Position numbers and translations under genes: made by a program
Notes under the pieces: generated by a model
What the model was told of the DNA's origin: nothing
The model's database searches: none
Seen by the model: the letters and a program-made list of their open reading frames with translations, nothing else
In this document: positions 27,984 to 37,985 of the stretch, one piece after another
How the letters are laid out: every line of letters begins with the position of its first letter
Position numbering within the stretch: position 1 is the first letter of the stretch
NCBI RefSeq assembly: GCF_011378715.1
Contig: NZ_WTKU01000019.1
Coordinates: forward strand, 22,210-86,209
Direction: 5' to 3'
DNA length: 64,000 bases
Origin: Psychromonas sp. SA13A
GTDB lineage: Bacteria > Pseudomonadota > Gammaproteobacteria > Enterobacterales > Psychromonadaceae

Positions 27984-28169
27984 ATGCTAATTTTAACGCG
28001 CCGTGTAGGCGAAACTCTTATGATTGGTGACAACGTGACCGTTACTGTTTTAGGTGTTAAAGGTAACCAAGTACGTGTCGGTGTTAATGCGCCAAAAGAT
28101 GTGTCAGTGCATCGTGAAGAGATTTATATGCGTATTCAAGCAGAAAAGAACGCAGCCAGTTCACAGTAG
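27984..28169 (+). CDS. csrA: Carbon storage regulator CsrA
   Basis: A 61-residue RNA-binding dimer that binds GGA motifs in 5' leaders to block or protect mRNAs of carbon storage, motility and biofilm genes. [16 protein letters not shown] is the family opening, and the RNA-contacting Arg residues (Leu4-Arg7 region and [11 protein letters not shown] near 44) are conserved. TTTAGGAGCAGGAT, itself with GGA triplets, precedes the ATG and could permit autoregulation. It is separated from lysC by 98 bp. Confidence 0.97.
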   Translation: MLILTRRVGETLMIGDNVTVTVLGVKGNQVRVGVNAPKDVSVHREEIYMRIQAEKNAASSQ

Positions 28170-28189
28170 ACAGTGAATTGTTATTTAAA

Positions 28190-28214
28190 GAAGAGCTTAA
28201 TTGCTCTTTTTTTA
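28190..28214 (+). terminator. Terminator of csrA
   Basis: Stem AAGAGC / GCTCTT with a TTAATT loop is followed by seven T residues. Confidence 0.8.
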
Positions 28215-28298
28215 TGTCTAAAATTCAACCATAATAGATAAAAAACAAGCAGTTTGTTTAATTACCAAGCAAGCAGTAAATTATTATGCTAAAAAGGT

Positions 28299-28326
28299 TT
28301 GACTTGTTTTCAGAAGACAGTAATAT
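28299..28326 (+). promoter_or_regulatory. Promoter of the tRNA-Ser/Arg cluster
   Basis: TTGACT and TAATAT boxes are separated by 16 bp. The GTGCGCC discriminator is G+C rich, as in stringently controlled stable-RNA promoters. The first tRNA begins 18 bp after the -10 box. Confidence 0.75.
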
Positions 28327-28344
28327 GTGCGCCAACAAGACGAC

Positions 28345-28437
28345 GGTGGGGTGGCCGAGTGGCCGAAGGCGCTCCCCTGCTAAGGGAGTAACGGGTTTAT
28401 AGCCTGTTCGAGGGTTCGAATCCCTCCTCCACCGCCA
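28345..28437 (+). tRNA. tRNA-Ser (GCU)
   Basis: A 93-nt class II tRNA with a long variable arm. The anticodon loop within CCCCTGCTAAGGGG-like stem reads GCT. The acceptor pairs GGTGGGG with CTCCACC, T arm is GGTTCGAATCC and CCA is encoded. It is the first gene of a four-tRNA cluster after csrA, as in E. coli. Confidence 0.96.
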
Positions 28438-28455
28438 TTCTTGTAGATTCTTAAA

Positions 28456-28532
28456 GCGGGTGTAGCTCAGCTGGATAGAGTACCTGGCTACGAACCAGGC
28501 GGTCAGGGGTTCGAATCCCTTCACCCGCACCA
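28456..28532 (+). tRNA. tRNA-Arg (ACG), copy 1
   Basis: A 77-nt tRNA; the loop CTACGAA carries anticodon ACG (inosine after deamination by TadA). Acceptor GCGGGTG pairs with CACCCGC, and CCA is encoded. Identical in sequence to the two following copies. Confidence 0.96.
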
Positions 28533-28597
28533 TCTTTCTATTTGCACGAAAAGACGGTGAGCTTAAGAATTGAAATAAAAACATAAAGAATATCGCG

Positions 28598-28674
28598 GCG
28601 GGTGTAGCTCAGCTGGATAGAGTACCTGGCTACGAACCAGGCGGTCAGGGGTTCGAATCCCTTCACCCGCACCA
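28598..28674 (+). tRNA. tRNA-Arg (ACG), copy 2
   Basis: Identical to copy 1, encoded CCA included. The spacer to copy 1 is 65 bp. Confidence 0.96.
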
Positions 28675-28752
28675 TTCTTTACAAGCTTACGAAAGTAAGT
28701 TTTTTTGTTTTTAGAGCTTATTAATATTATTCCCAATAATATTAAGCACCAT

Positions 28753-28829
28753 GCGGGTGTAGCTCAGCTGGATAGAGTACCTGGCTACGAACCAGGCGGT
28801 CAGGGGTTCGAATCCCTTCACCCGCACCA
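28753..28829 (+). tRNA. tRNA-Arg (ACG), copy 3
   Basis: Identical to copies 1 and 2. It follows a 78-bp spacer. Short open frames running across this cluster on either strand are artefacts. Confidence 0.96.
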
Positions 28830-29341
28830 TTTCTTTATATTTCCATATATAATTTTATCTATTCCCTATAAATTCAAGTCCATTTGAATATTTAATCATA
28901 ATAAATGACTATATTTATTTTTTTATGCTTATTTTTTCTTTAAAAATGCATGTTTTCTTCATAATTATGCATAAATAGTCAGTTTGTTTTATTTCTAAAT
29001 AGTGATTTAGACCTCCCTTGCTTTCATCTTTATTAGACTATTTTTTGTTAAATGCAAACTATGGAAGTTGAGTCAAATTCCATTGCTTTCATTTTTTAGC
29101 CAAAACCACTATAATAAGCCCCTGTGAAACACTATTTTACTGAAAATACATATGTTCAACGCGTATTAAATCAAGTATTCTGGTGGTTGATGTTTATTAT
29201 TTACATGGATTTAATCGTGATAAGTATTCAATACCCACTGTTGGCAGCATATTAAATATTTATTAGATTTGAATAAATATTCATTTTTAATCTGTTGAAT
29301 GGCTGTTTCAGTGTGTATCTAGAAAAGGAAAGGGTACATTT
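28830..29341. other. 512-bp AT-rich region before oadG
   Basis: No ORF or RNA is recognisable. It must hold the end of the tRNA transcript and the control region of the oxaloacetate decarboxylase operon, but I could not assign a promoter or activator site with confidence. Confidence 0.5.
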
Positions 29342-29599
29342 ATGGATATTACAGGATCTTTAGTTACTGCATTTATGCTATTGGGTCTCGGCATGGCATT
29401 TGTTTATATGTTTTTAGGTTTATTATTTATTTGTATAAATCTAATGGCTAAATATATTCCTGCAGACAAACCTGTTATTTCAGCTAAGCGTAAAGCACCC
29501 GTCGCTACTCAAGCTGCAAGTCAAACACAAGTAAGCCCTCAGGTAATCGCTGCAATCACTAGTGCAGTGCAACAATACCGCAAAGCACGAACAGTTTAA
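29342..29599 (+). CDS. oadG: Oxaloacetate decarboxylase gamma subunit
   Basis: An 85-residue small membrane subunit with one hydrophobic helix (about 8-35) and a polar C-terminal tail that links the alpha and beta subunits and binds zinc. Family membership rests mainly on size, topology and its position ahead of oadA and oadB, the standard G-A-B order. AGGAAAGGGTACATTT precedes the ATG. Its stop codon overlaps a possible upstream start of oadA. Confidence 0.88.
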   Translation: MDITGSLVTAFMLLGLGMAFVYMFLGLLFICINLMAKYIPADKPVISAKRKAPVATQAASQTQVSPQVIAAITSAVQQYRKARTV

Positions 29600-29631
29600 T
29601 GGACAAAGAATCAATAAAGGAGCAAGTGAAT

Positions 29632-31434
29632 ATGTCTAAGCCTCTCGCAATCACCGAAGTTGTTTTACGTGATGCACACCAATCATTATTTGCAACACGT
29701 ATGCGTATTGACGATATGTTACCAATCGCAGAGAAATTAGATAAAGTAGGCTATTGGTCTTTAGAGACTTGGGGTGGTGCTACTTTCGATTCATGTATTC
29801 GTTATCTAGGTGAAGATCCTTGGGATCGTATTCGCGCTTTAAAAGCGGCGATGCCAAATACACCACAACAAATGCTGTTAAGAGGTCAAAACCTATTAGG
29901 CTACCGTCATTATGCTGATGATGTGGTCCAGAAGTTTGTTGAACGTGCACACACTAATGGCGTAGACGTATTTCGTATTTTCGATGCAATGAATGACGTG
30001 CGTAATTTTGAGACGGCGATTAAGTCTGCCGTTGAAGTTGGTGCTCATGCTCAAGGTGCTCTTTCTTACACTACTAGTCCAGTCCATACCATTGATGGTT
30101 GGGTTGATATGGCGAAACGTCTTGAAGACATGGGGGCTCACTCTATCTGTATTAAAGATATGGCGGGTCTATTAAAACCTTATGTTGCAGAAGAGTTAGT
30201 CACAAAAATTAAAGCTTGCACCAATATCCCATTAGCCTTGCATTGTCATGCAACAACCGGTCTTAGTTTAGCGACTCAACAAAAAGCGATTGATGCTGGT
30301 GTTGATATTATTGATAGCGCTATCTCTTCAATGAGTATGACCTACGGTCATTCACCAACGGAGACATTAGTTTCTATTGTAGAGGGAACGCCGCGTGATA
30401 CTGGGTTGGACTTACATCAATTAGAAGATATTTCTGCTTACTTCCGCGAAGTGCGTAAAAAATATGTGAAATTTGAAGGCGAATTGAAAGGTGTTGATCC
30501 ACGTATTTTGATAGCACAAGTACCGGGCGGTATGTTAACTAATATGGAAAGCCAACTTAAACAGCAGGGTGCTGCAGATAAGATGGATGAAGTATTAAAA
30601 GAAATTACCTGTGTTCGTGAAGATCTTGGTTTAATTCCATTGGTAACGCCTACTTCTCAAATTGTTGGTACACAAGCAGTGATCAATGTATTGATGGGTG
30701 AGCGTTATAAAAATATCACTAAAGAAACGGCGGGTGTATTAAAAGGTGAATATGGAGCAACTCCGGCACCTGTTAATGCTGAATTACAAGCTAAAGTATT
30801 AGATGGCGCGACAGCAATTACTTGTCGTCCAGCGGATAATATTAAACCAGAAATGGCATCGATCGAAGCTGAGTTCAAAAAGCTAGCTGCTGAAAAAGGC
30901 GTTAAAGTTGCTGATAATGAGATTGATGACGCGCTTATTTATGCGTTGTTCCCTGAAATCGGACTTAAATTCTTAGAAAACCGCAACAACCCAGATGCAT
31001 TTGAGCCTGTACCAAGTGCTGATGATATGAAAGTTGCTAACACTCCTGCTAAAGCTAAAAATGCGCCAGAGTCTTACTCGGTTTCGGTTGATGGACAACT
31101 ATTTAACGTACAAGTTGGTCCAGAAGGTAGTATCGATGGTATTTCTCCAGTCAAAGCCAATGCTGCACAGGTGAACACAACAGTTGCGTCGTCAGCTACA
31201 GCACCAGCTGCTGACGCCGAAGGTGAGGATGTACCGGCACCTTTAGCGGGTAATATCTTTAAAGTACTCGTAAACAAGGGTGATCACGTCGACGAAGGTG
31301 ATGTACTGGTGATTATGGAAGCGATGAAAATGGAAACTGAAATTCGTGCTCCAAAATCAGGTACAGTGCAAGCCGTTAACATCAGAGAAGGCGATGCTGT
31401 GAATGTCGGTGACTCACTGTTTGTAATAGGTTAA
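29632..31434 (+). CDS. oadA: Oxaloacetate decarboxylase alpha subunit (biotin carboxyltransferase)
   Basis: A 600-residue soluble subunit that transfers CO2 from oxaloacetate to biotin. The carboxyltransferase barrel starts at [18 protein letters not shown] (about residue 8), with the metal-binding [11 protein letters not shown] near 205. A Pro/Ala linker (about 505-530) leads to the biotinyl domain with [15 protein letters not shown], where the lysine is biotinylated. An ATG at 29599 overlaps the oadG stop, but AAAGGAG nine bases before ATG 29632 supports the latter. Confidence 0.96.
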   Translation: MSKPLAITEVVLRDAHQSLFATRMRIDDMLPIAEKLDKVGYWSLETWGGATFDSCIRYLGEDPWDRIRALKAAMPNTPQQMLLRGQNLLGYRHYADDVVQKFVERAHTNGVDVFRIFDAMNDVRNFETAIKSAVEVGAHAQGALSYTTSPVHTIDGWVDMAKRLEDMGAHSICIKDMAGLLKPYVAEELVTKIKACTNIPLALHCHATTGLSLATQQKAIDAGVDIIDSAISSMSMTYGHSPTETLVSIVEGTPRDTGLDLHQLEDISAYFREVRKKYVKFEGELKGVDPRILIAQVPGGMLTNMESQLKQQGAADKMDEVLKEITCVREDLGLIPLVTPTSQIVGTQAVINVLMGERYKNITKETAGVLKGEYGATPAPVNAELQAKVLDGATAITCRPADNIKPEMASIEAEFKKLAAEKGVKVADNEIDDALIYALFPEIGLKFLENRNNPDAFEPVPSADDMKVANTPAKAKNAPESYSVSVDGQLFNVQVGPEGSIDGISPVKANAAQVNTTVASSATAPAADAEGEDVPAPLAGNIFKVLVNKGDHVDEGDVLVIMEAMKMETEIRAPKSGTVQAVNIREGDAVNVGDSLFVIG

Positions 31435-31444
31435 GGAAGATAAC

Positions 31445-32575
31445 GTGAATGGATTAATGACACTATGGGCCGATACGGGAATTGCAAATTTCCAGTGGCC
31501 TGAATTAGTGATGATGGCCGTTGGTGGTTTGCTATTGTATTTAGCGATCGCACGTAAGTTTGAGCCCTTATTATTACTACCGATTGGTTTTGGCGCTATT
31601 TTAGCGAATATTCCTAATGCAGGTTTTAATGATGAAGGTGGCATGCTTTATTACATCTACCATATTGGTATTGAAACGGGTGTATTCCCGTTAATTATCT
31701 TCATGGGGGTAGGAGCATTAACCGACTTTGGTGCCTTGATTGCTAATCCTAAAACCTTATTTTTAGGTGCAGCTGCTCAGTTTGGTATTTTTGCGACGTT
31801 ATTTGGCGCTATTTTATTAAACTTAGTACCTGGTTTTGAATTCACGCTTGCAGATGCTTCTGCGATTGCCATTATAGGTGGAGCAGATGGGCCGACGGCT
31901 ATTTTCTTAGCCTCTAAACTTGCCCCTGACTTACTTGGTGCAATAGCGGTTGCTGCTTACTCATATATGGCATTGGTTCCTATTATTCAACCGCCGATCA
32001 TGCGAGCTTTAACAACGCCTGAAGAGCGTCAAATTAAAATGGAACAGTTACGCCCAGTTAGTAAGAAAGAAAAAATTATCTTTCCGTTAGCGGTGTTATT
32101 CATGACTATCTTATTTTTACCTGCAGCCACGCCATTGGTTGGTATGTTCTGTTTAGGTAATTTGATGCGAGAGTCTGGTGTTGTTGATCGTTTAAGTTCA
32201 ACTGCACAAAATGAATTGATTAATATTGTTACGATTTTCTTAGGCTTAGGCGTTGGTTCTAAACTATCTGCAGATAAGTTCTTGAACTTAGAAACATTGG
32301 GTATTTTAGGATTAGGTGCGATTGCTTTCTCGATTGGTACTGCCTCTGGTGTATTGATGGCTAAAGCAATGGGACGTTTCTCGAAAAGTCCTATCAATCC
32401 TTTGATTGGTGCTGCCGGAGTTTCTGCAGTACCGATGGCCGCGCGTGTTGCTAACAAAGTTGGATTAGAAGCAAATCCACATAACTTCTTACTAATGCAT
32501 GCAATGGGCCCTAACGTGGCTGGTGTATTAGGGAGTGCGGTTGCTGCTGGTGTATTATTAGCGATTGTTGGTTAG
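31445..32575 (+). CDS. oadB: Oxaloacetate decarboxylase beta subunit (Na+ pump)
   Basis: A 376-residue membrane protein with about nine helices that decarboxylates carboxybiotin and exports Na+. The conserved segment [37 protein letters not shown] (near 150) includes the Asp and Gly of the ion site. [18 protein letters not shown] is a second hallmark. The start is GTG after AAGGAAGATAAC. The length matches the shorter OadB/GcdB/MmdB forms (about 375), below the 430 of the Klebsiella protein. It is the last gene of the operon. Confidence 0.95.
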   Translation: MNGLMTLWADTGIANFQWPELVMMAVGGLLLYLAIARKFEPLLLLPIGFGAILANIPNAGFNDEGGMLYYIYHIGIETGVFPLIIFMGVGALTDFGALIANPKTLFLGAAAQFGIFATLFGAILLNLVPGFEFTLADASAIAIIGGADGPTAIFLASKLAPDLLGAIAVAAYSYMALVPIIQPPIMRALTTPEERQIKMEQLRPVSKKEKIIFPLAVLFMTILFLPAATPLVGMFCLGNLMRESGVVDRLSSTAQNELINIVTIFLGLGVGSKLSADKFLNLETLGILGLGAIAFSIGTASGVLMAKAMGRFSKSPINPLIGAAGVSAVPMAARVANKVGLEANPHNFLLMHAMGPNVAGVLGSAVAAGVLLAIVG

Positions 32576-32606
32576 ATAAGCTGATAACAATTACACTTAT
32601 TGATTG

Positions 32607-32632
32607 AGGCCACTTTTTAGTGGCCTTTTTTA
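32607..32632 (+). terminator. Terminator of oadGAB
   Basis: An 8-bp stem AGGCCACT / AGTGGCCT with a TTTT loop is followed by six T residues. Confidence 0.93.
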
Positions 32633-32746
32633 TATGCTTTCGCAATACTTATTCTTAAAAAGTAAGGGTAGGAAAAAAGAGGGAAGGATTTTTGAGTGTT
32701 TTCCTGCAAAATAGAGAATTATCTTTGCTATCTTTAAGAAAAATAA

Positions 32747-33160
32747 ATGAATGATTATTGGCTGCTGTTTAGCAGTGGTTTTATCTCTTCAACATTATTT
32801 CCTGGTGGATCTGAGGTGCTGTTTATTTATTACTTGCAGCAACAGTTATCTTTAAAATGGGAATATTTTTTTGCTGTAACCATAGGTAATAGTTTAGGCG
32901 CAGTAGTCACATACTTACTCGGTTATTATATTAATTTAGGACAGGCAAAGGCGGCTTTAAAATACCCCAAAACATTATTGTTCTGTCAAAAGTGGGGAAA
33001 TGTTGCATTATTATTAAGTTGGCTGCCTATTGTGGGTGATGTGATCTGCTTATTTGCTGGATGGCTTAAGCTTTCCAGAGGACCTGCTTTTATTAATATC
33101 GCGATTGGTAAAAGTTTGCGTTATTTGTTCCTAATGTTTTTATTCTTTATCTTTCCATAA
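32747..33160 (+). CDS. YqaA-family inner-membrane protein (SNARE-associated / DedA-like)
   Basis: A 137-residue hydrophobic protein resembling E. coli YqaA, a short relative of DedA/VTT proteins. It has three or four membrane segments, FPGGSEVLFIYYLQQ at the first membrane entry, and WGNVALLLSWLPIVGDVICLFAGWLKL with the reentrant-loop pattern in the second half. YqaA has no established function; DedA relatives move undecaprenyl phosphate or other lipids. It lies 150 bp before gshA, as yqaA lies near gshA in E. coli. Confidence 0.82.
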   Translation: MNDYWLLFSSGFISSTLFPGGSEVLFIYYLQQQLSLKWEYFFAVTIGNSLGAVVTYLLGYYINLGQAKAALKYPKTLLFCQKWGNVALLLSWLPIVGDVICLFAGWLKLSRGPAFINIAIGKSLRYLFLMFLFFIFP

Positions 33161-33310
33161 GCCCCTTGATTAGGGAGTAAAAACGCTTAACAAAACATCA
33201 ATTGTTTGCTGTTCTAAGTACTGCTTTCTTGTTTCTATTAAATGCTTATTTAGTTCAACTAATTTAGGTGGTAGAGTTAGCGCTCTAAAAAATCACCTAG
33301 GGGTTTACAC

Positions 33311-34891
33311 TTGGCTAAGAATTTTCAACAGCGTATTAATTTCCTCAGCGAACATCCTGAGAGCTTCATTGCATTCGGTCGTGGTATTGAACGCGAAACG
33401 TTACGTGTAAACGAGGATGGTAAGCTATCTCAAGAGGGGCACCCTAGTGCTTACGGTAGCGCTCTTACACATACTTCTATCACCACTGATTTTGCTGAGA
33501 GTCTGTTAGAGTTTATTACGCCAGTTGCAACTAGCGTAGATCAACTTTTTAACTATCTTAATGATATTCATCATCATGTGGTTGTGAACTTGCCTAAGGA
33601 GCAATACCTTTGGCCAATGAGTATGCCTTGTTATGTAATGAGTGAAGATAGTGTGCAATTAGCGCAGTATGGTTCATCTAATATCGGCAGAATGAAAACG
33701 ACTTATCGTCAAGGTCTTAAAAACCGTTACGGCAGTATGATGCAGATTATTTCTGGCGTGCATTATAACTTTTCATTACCTGCTGCGTTTTGGGATAATT
33801 GGGGTGAATTGCACGACTCACCGTTAACCGGTCAAGCAGCTCAATCTGCTGGATATATGGGGTTAATTCGAAATTACCTACGTTATGGGTGGGTTATTCC
33901 TTATTTGTTTGGTGCTTCTCCTGCTATTTGTAAATCATTCTTACAAGGTAAAGAAACAAAACTTCCCTTTGAAGCTACAGGTAAAGGAACGATTTATTTA
34001 CCCTATGCAACGTCATTGCGTTTGAGTGATTTAGGTTATACCAATAGCTCTCAATCAGATTTAAACATCTGCTATAACAGCCTAAACACTTACCTTGATA
34101 GCGTGCGTAAAGCGTTATCTAAAAAAGAGTCCAAGTTTACTGCGATGGGAACGGTCAAAGATGGCGAATATGTTCAGCTTAATGATAATGTTCTGCAAAT
34201 AGAGAACGAATTATATGCCTCTATTCGTGCTAAACGTGTTCAAAAAGCTAACGAGACGCCATCACAAGCATTAAAAGCACGTGGTATTGAGTATATTGAA
34301 ATTCGTTCTTTAGATGTTAATCCATTTTGTAAATTAGGTATCACTGAAGAGCAAGTGAACTTCTTAGATCTATTTTTAACTTGGTGTGCAAGTGTTGAAT
34401 CACCAACGTTATCACAGGAAGAATACGCAGCCTGTGCGGATAACTTTAATGAGATGGTAACACGAGGTCGTGAACCTGAACTTACTTTAACCATCGCTGA
34501 GCAAACTAAAGATGTTGCAGGTTGGGGAAAGTGGTTAAATCAACAACTGTCTGAAATGGCGTCGTTATTAGATAAAGAGCGCGTTGATAATCGCTATCAA
34601 AATGCAATGCAACATATCAGTCCTCGTTTTGAAGACCCAGAGCAAACCAGCTCTGCGCGTATTTTAAAACGCATTAAAGATTCTACGGGAGATAATGGCA
34701 CATTAGCATTGAGTTTAGCAAAACAGTATAAAGTCGAGCTACAAGAGCAACCTTATTCTATTTGGTCTGAGCAGATATTTGCACAGCAAAAGCAAACTTC
34801 AATTGAAAAGCGTGAAGCCATTGAAGCTGCTGACACATTGAGTTTTCCTGATTTTTTAACCGATTACTTTACTAACGCTAAAAAAGTATAA
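33311..34891 (+). CDS. gshA: Glutamate-cysteine ligase
   Basis: A 526-residue proteobacterial-type gamma-glutamylcysteine synthetase, the first step of glutathione synthesis. GRGIERETLRVNEDG near 24 holds metal-binding glutamates. SMPCYVMSED and ISGVHYNFSLP are further family segments, as is YIEIRSLDVNPF. The start is TTG at 33311 with CTAGGGG nine bases upstream; no better ATG exists nearby. E. coli GshA is 518 residues. Confidence 0.95.
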   Translation: MAKNFQQRINFLSEHPESFIAFGRGIERETLRVNEDGKLSQEGHPSAYGSALTHTSITTDFAESLLEFITPVATSVDQLFNYLNDIHHHVVVNLPKEQYLWPMSMPCYVMSEDSVQLAQYGSSNIGRMKTTYRQGLKNRYGSMMQIISGVHYNFSLPAAFWDNWGELHDSPLTGQAAQSAGYMGLIRNYLRYGWVIPYLFGASPAICKSFLQGKETKLPFEATGKGTIYLPYATSLRLSDLGYTNSSQSDLNICYNSLNTYLDSVRKALSKKESKFTAMGTVKDGEYVQLNDNVLQIENELYASIRAKRVQKANETPSQALKARGIEYIEIRSLDVNPFCKLGITEEQVNFLDLFLTWCASVESPTLSQEEYAACADNFNEMVTRGREPELTLTIAEQTKDVAGWGKWLNQQLSEMASLLDKERVDNRYQNAMQHISPRFEDPEQTSSARILKRIKDSTGDNGTLALSLAKQYKVELQEQPYSIWSEQIFAQQKQTSIEKREAIEAADTLSFPDFLTDYFTNAKKV

Positions 34892-34913
34892 ACAGCATAT
34901 AGCTGGTCATCTC

Positions 34914-34946
34914 TAACAGCACGTACTTTGTATGTGCTGTTAAAAT
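34914..34946 (+). terminator. Terminator of gshA
   Basis: A 13-bp stem (TAACAGCACGTAC with GTATGTGCTGTTA, one G-T pair) and a TTT loop are followed by AAAATTTC, a weak T run. Confidence 0.65.
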
Positions 34947-35065
34947 TTCTCTGCATAACGTGTTAGGTTATTATTAATGTGTTTTCTGATGTTATTCATT
35001 TAGCGCCAATAAAATAGGAAAACGATACGTTATTCGTGATTAACTGAGAGGTTTAAAGTAAAGCT

Positions 35066-35680
35066 ATGCACTTATTTAAAAAAATAATCACTTTAATTTT
35101 TCCTATCACATTAATCGCCTGTGCAACACCGCCTCCTAAAAATCCTGAAAATATTTGTGATATTTTTTTTGAAAATCGAGACTGGTATAGTGCTTCCAAA
35201 GAAATGCAAGAACGATGGGGGACACCTATTCATGTACCGATTGCTATTATGTATCAAGAAAGTAGTTTTAAACATGATGCTGCGCCACCGATGCAATATT
35301 TTTGGTTTATACCCATTGGTCGAGCGAGTGATGCCTATGGTTATGCACAAGCCAGAGACATGACTTGGAGTGACTACCAACGGGAAACGGGTAATAACTG
35401 GTCTAGTCGTGATGATTTTGATGATGCTATCGACTTTATGGGCTGGTTCACCAGCAAAACGCATAAAATAAACGGTGTGTCGAAGTGGGATGCTTACGGC
35501 CAGTATTTGAATTATCATGAGGGTTGGACAGGATACAAACGCAAGAGTTACAACAAAAAAGCGTGGTTAGTAAAAGTCTCTCGTAAAGTGGATGTACGTG
35601 CTAAAAAATATGCAACACAGTTAAAAGGTTGCCAAGAAGATTTGGATTCGAGTTGGTTATGGCGATTGTTTTATGCCTAG
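35066..35680 (+). CDS. Lipoprotein with a lysozyme-like (SLT) fold
   Basis: A 204-residue lipoprotein. The signal peptide ends in the lipobox LIACATPP, with Cys about residue 19 lipidated. The segment PIAIMYQESSFKHDA resembles the catalytic ESxF motif of soluble lytic transglycosylases, Glu being the acid, and YGYAQARDMTWSDY resembles the following GxxQ segment. The C-terminal part has aromatic residues and basic repeats. A murein-cleaving role at the outer membrane is an inference. It is not one of the named E. coli Mlt enzymes. It starts 174 bp after gshA and precedes luxS. Confidence 0.75.
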   Translation: MHLFKKIITLIFPITLIACATPPPKNPENICDIFFENRDWYSASKEMQERWGTPIHVPIAIMYQESSFKHDAAPPMQYFWFIPIGRASDAYGYAQARDMTWSDYQRETGNNWSSRDDFDDAIDFMGWFTSKTHKINGVSKWDAYGQYLNYHEGWTGYKRKSYNKKAWLVKVSRKVDVRAKKYATQLKGCQEDLDSSWLWRLFYA

Positions 35681-35769
35681 TTAGTAGATGCAATACTAAA
35701 CACAATCGTTCAAACTCAATCCTTGAAATGAATAAATAGATAATTAATTAAGTAATAAGGAAACACCCT

Positions 35770-36279
35770 ATGCCATTATTAGATAGTTTTACCGTTGACC
35801 ATACTATTATGAAAGCGCCAGCAGTACGTATTGCTAAAACCATGCAAACACCAAGTAAGGATACTATTACAGTATTTGACTTACGTTTCACTGCGCCTAA
35901 TAAAGATATTTTATCTGAAAAAGGCATTCATACATTAGAGCATCTGTATGCGGGATTTATGCGTGATCATCTCAATGGAGATCAAGTTGAAATCATCGAT
36001 ATTTCACCAATGGGATGTCGTACAGGGTTTTACATGAGCTTAATCGGTGCACCAACAGAACAACAAGTGGGTCAAGCTTGGTTAGCGGCAATGCAAGATG
36101 TGTTAAATGTAGAAAACCAAAACCAAATTCCAGAACTAAATGAATATCAATGTGGTACTTATGCAATGCACTCATTAGCTGAAGCAAAAGAGATTGCGCA
36201 AGCAATTATAGATGCGGGTGTTGGTATCAATAAAAATGATGATATTTCATTGTCTGCAGAGCAATTACAACAACTGTAA
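35770..36279 (+). CDS. luxS: S-ribosylhomocysteine lyase
   Basis: A 169-residue metalloenzyme that splits S-ribosylhomocysteine into homocysteine and DPD, the precursor of autoinducer 2. The metal site [14 protein letters not shown] (His, Glu, His at about 54-58) and the catalytic Cys in MGCRTGFYM (about 84) are present, with the third ligand His in the C-terminal part. AATAAGGAAACACCCT precedes the ATG. gshA-luxS proximity is conserved in enterics and vibrios. Confidence 0.97.
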   Translation: MPLLDSFTVDHTIMKAPAVRIAKTMQTPSKDTITVFDLRFTAPNKDILSEKGIHTLEHLYAGFMRDHLNGDQVEIIDISPMGCRTGFYMSLIGAPTEQQVGQAWLAAMQDVLNVENQNQIPELNEYQCGTYAMHSLAEAKEIAQAIIDAGVGINKNDDISLSAEQLQQL

Positions 36280-36295
36280 ATCTGAGATAACTATT

Positions 36296-36321
36296 AAGGC
36301 TGCTTTGCAGCCTTTTTTTTG
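36296..36321 (+). terminator. Terminator of luxS
   Basis: An 8-bp stem AAGGCTGC / GCAGCCTT with a TTT loop is followed by eight T residues. Confidence 0.93.
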
Positions 36322-36410
36322 CTTTATTTTTTAGTGAATTGTTTTATATCAAGTATCAAAAACACTGATGCTTTACATTGAGGACTCAATTACGTCATTA
36401 ATGGACTCTC

Positions 36411-37334
36411 ATGAAGTACACCCTAAAGCAGTTACAAGTTTTTAATGCTATCGCGAGTAATGAAAGTGTTAGCCGCGCAGCCGAGCACTTATGCATGACA
36501 CAATCTGCAGTGAGTATGTCCTTAGCACAATTAGAAAACTTACTTGACCGACCTTTGTTCATTCGCCATGGCAACCGTTTAACCTTAAGCCACTGGGGGC
36601 GATGGTTAAGACCGCAGGCGCGAAAACTGATCCAAAATGCACAACAAATTGATCAAGGCTTAAAAGATCAGCATTTAATCAGTGGTACCTTATCATTGTG
36701 TGCAAGCCAAACCGCCGCTGAACACATATTGCCAAAACTAATCAGTAATATCGATAGTGACTTCCCTGAACTACGTATAGAACTCTCCATTGAAAATAGT
36801 GAAGAGGTGATTCGAGGGTTATTAAATCATGAATTTGAATTAGGTATTATTGAAGGGCGCAATGATGATAGTCGTGTTATGCAAGAAGCTATTTTTGATG
36901 ATCATTTAGTCATTTTTACTAACACCCATCACCCTTACGCACATTCAAAGGTAGTTAACCTCGCACAGTTAGAGCAAGCCCGTTGGATTTTAAGGGAACA
37001 TGGAGCTGGTACGCGACGTATTTTTGAAAGCGCGGTACATGGTTTAATTGACCATCTTGATGTGTGGAAAGAATATGAAAGTGTCCCTGTTATTAAAGAA
37101 TTGGTGAAAAATGGCAGTTATGTCGGCTGCTTACCTCTGTTAGATGTAAAAAGAGAAGTTGAGCGTTGTGAACTAGTCATACTGAATACTCCTGAGTTAG
37201 ATATGCATCGTAGTTTATCATTTGTTTGGTTAGATGATTTAGGGCAAAACCCATTAAAAGATTGTGTTATTACAGAAGCTAAGCGTTTAGTACGTAGCAT
37301 ACAAAAAAATAGAATTAATCACTTTTCCGATTAA
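36411..37334 (+). CDS. LysR-family regulator
   Basis: A 307-residue LysR-type regulator with the helix-turn-helix in residues 15-60 (NESVSRAAEHLCMTQSAVSMSLAQLENLL) and an effector domain behind it (SGTLSLCASQTAAEHILPKLI). The C-terminal part contains WILREHGAGTRRIFESAVHG, seen in CysB/CbbR-like and YeiE-like regulators. It is monocistronic and adjoins the convergent formate-channel fusion gene, so its target is not clear from context. Confidence 0.88.
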   Translation: MKYTLKQLQVFNAIASNESVSRAAEHLCMTQSAVSMSLAQLENLLDRPLFIRHGNRLTLSHWGRWLRPQARKLIQNAQQIDQGLKDQHLISGTLSLCASQTAAEHILPKLISNIDSDFPELRIELSIENSEEVIRGLLNHEFELGIIEGRNDDSRVMQEAIFDDHLVIFTNTHHPYAHSKVVNLAQLEQARWILREHGAGTRRIFESAVHGLIDHLDVWKEYESVPVIKELVKNGSYVGCLPLLDVKREVERCELVILNTPELDMHRSLSFVWLDDLGQNPLKDCVITEAKRLVRSIQKNRINHFSD

Positions 37335-37345
37335 TTCTATTTTTA
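37311..37345 (+). terminator. Terminator overlapping the LysR gene end
   Basis: A 10-bp stem AGAATTAATC / GATTAATTCT with an 8-nt loop is followed by ATTTTTATT. The stop codon lies within the descending arm. Confidence 0.7.
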
Positions 37346-37424
37346 TTGAGTTGCTATGTAACCTTCGGCAGTGTCATTTTAAGTTATGCCATTTGAGTTA
37401 CATAGCTTAAGTTATGCGTCTTTA

Positions 37425-37985
37425 TCAAGCCGCTTGATGTGATGTGGTGTTTTGTTGAATATCAGAAACATCTTTTTCTTGAAACTGCATCTGTAACAGT
37501 AAATGTTGAGTAATATGCTGGCGCGTGATCGTACCCACTACGATACCATTATCAATCACTGGATAGATAGAAGGGCGTTTAGCGGCCGCTTTATTAAGGC
37601 GTTGATGGTAACTTAGGTATTGGCTTGATAATAAAACACCTGAATCGCTAACTGGGAATAAGATACTTTTATCGACGGTCATAAATTCAATTAATTCCGC
37701 AATACTTTGCTCTGGAGTGACACTTAATACTTCAGTTTGCATCACATCAGCGACACTTAACTGCTGATCTAACTCAAAATCATTTGCCCACCAGTTACGT
37801 AATAAATCTTGCTCTGATACAAAACCAAGTAGTTCTTTTTGCTCATTAATAACGACTGCTCCACGCGCTTGTTGTGCTGATAACTCTAATAAAGCAGAGG
37901 TTGCCGTTTGTTGTCCTGAAAAAGTGATAGCTTTTGTATCCATTAACTGTGCAACAGTTAGGTCAGTTAAAAAGGTATTGTTCAT
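37425..37985 (-). CDS. Possible separate dual-CBS protein from an internal start
   Basis: In frame within the FocA fusion, ATG 37985 (residue 331) is preceded by CAAGGAACACCAATT, a good ribosome site with proper spacing. It would give a 186-residue protein holding just the two CBS domains. The preceding linker looks like former intergenic sequence that became translated. Independent production is an inference from the sequence alone. Confidence 0.4.
   Translation of the reverse strand: MNNTFLTDLTVAQLMDTKAITFSGQQTATSALLELSAQQARGAVVINEQKELLGFVSEQDLLRNWWANDFELDQQLSVADVMQTEVLSVTPEQSIAELIEFMTVDKSILFPVSDSGVLLSSQYLSYHQRLNKAAAKRPSIYPVIDNGIVVGTITRQHITQHLLLQMQFQEKDVSDIQQNTTSHQAA

Noticed and set aside
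28258..28887. ORFs on both strands across the tRNA-Ser/Arg cluster
   Set aside because: Typical artefacts of reading tRNA sequence as protein, often found in databases as spurious short proteins.
28830..29341. Riboswitch or small RNA before oadG
   Set aside because: I looked for stem-loops and conserved cores but found only AT-rich sequence without a convincing structure.
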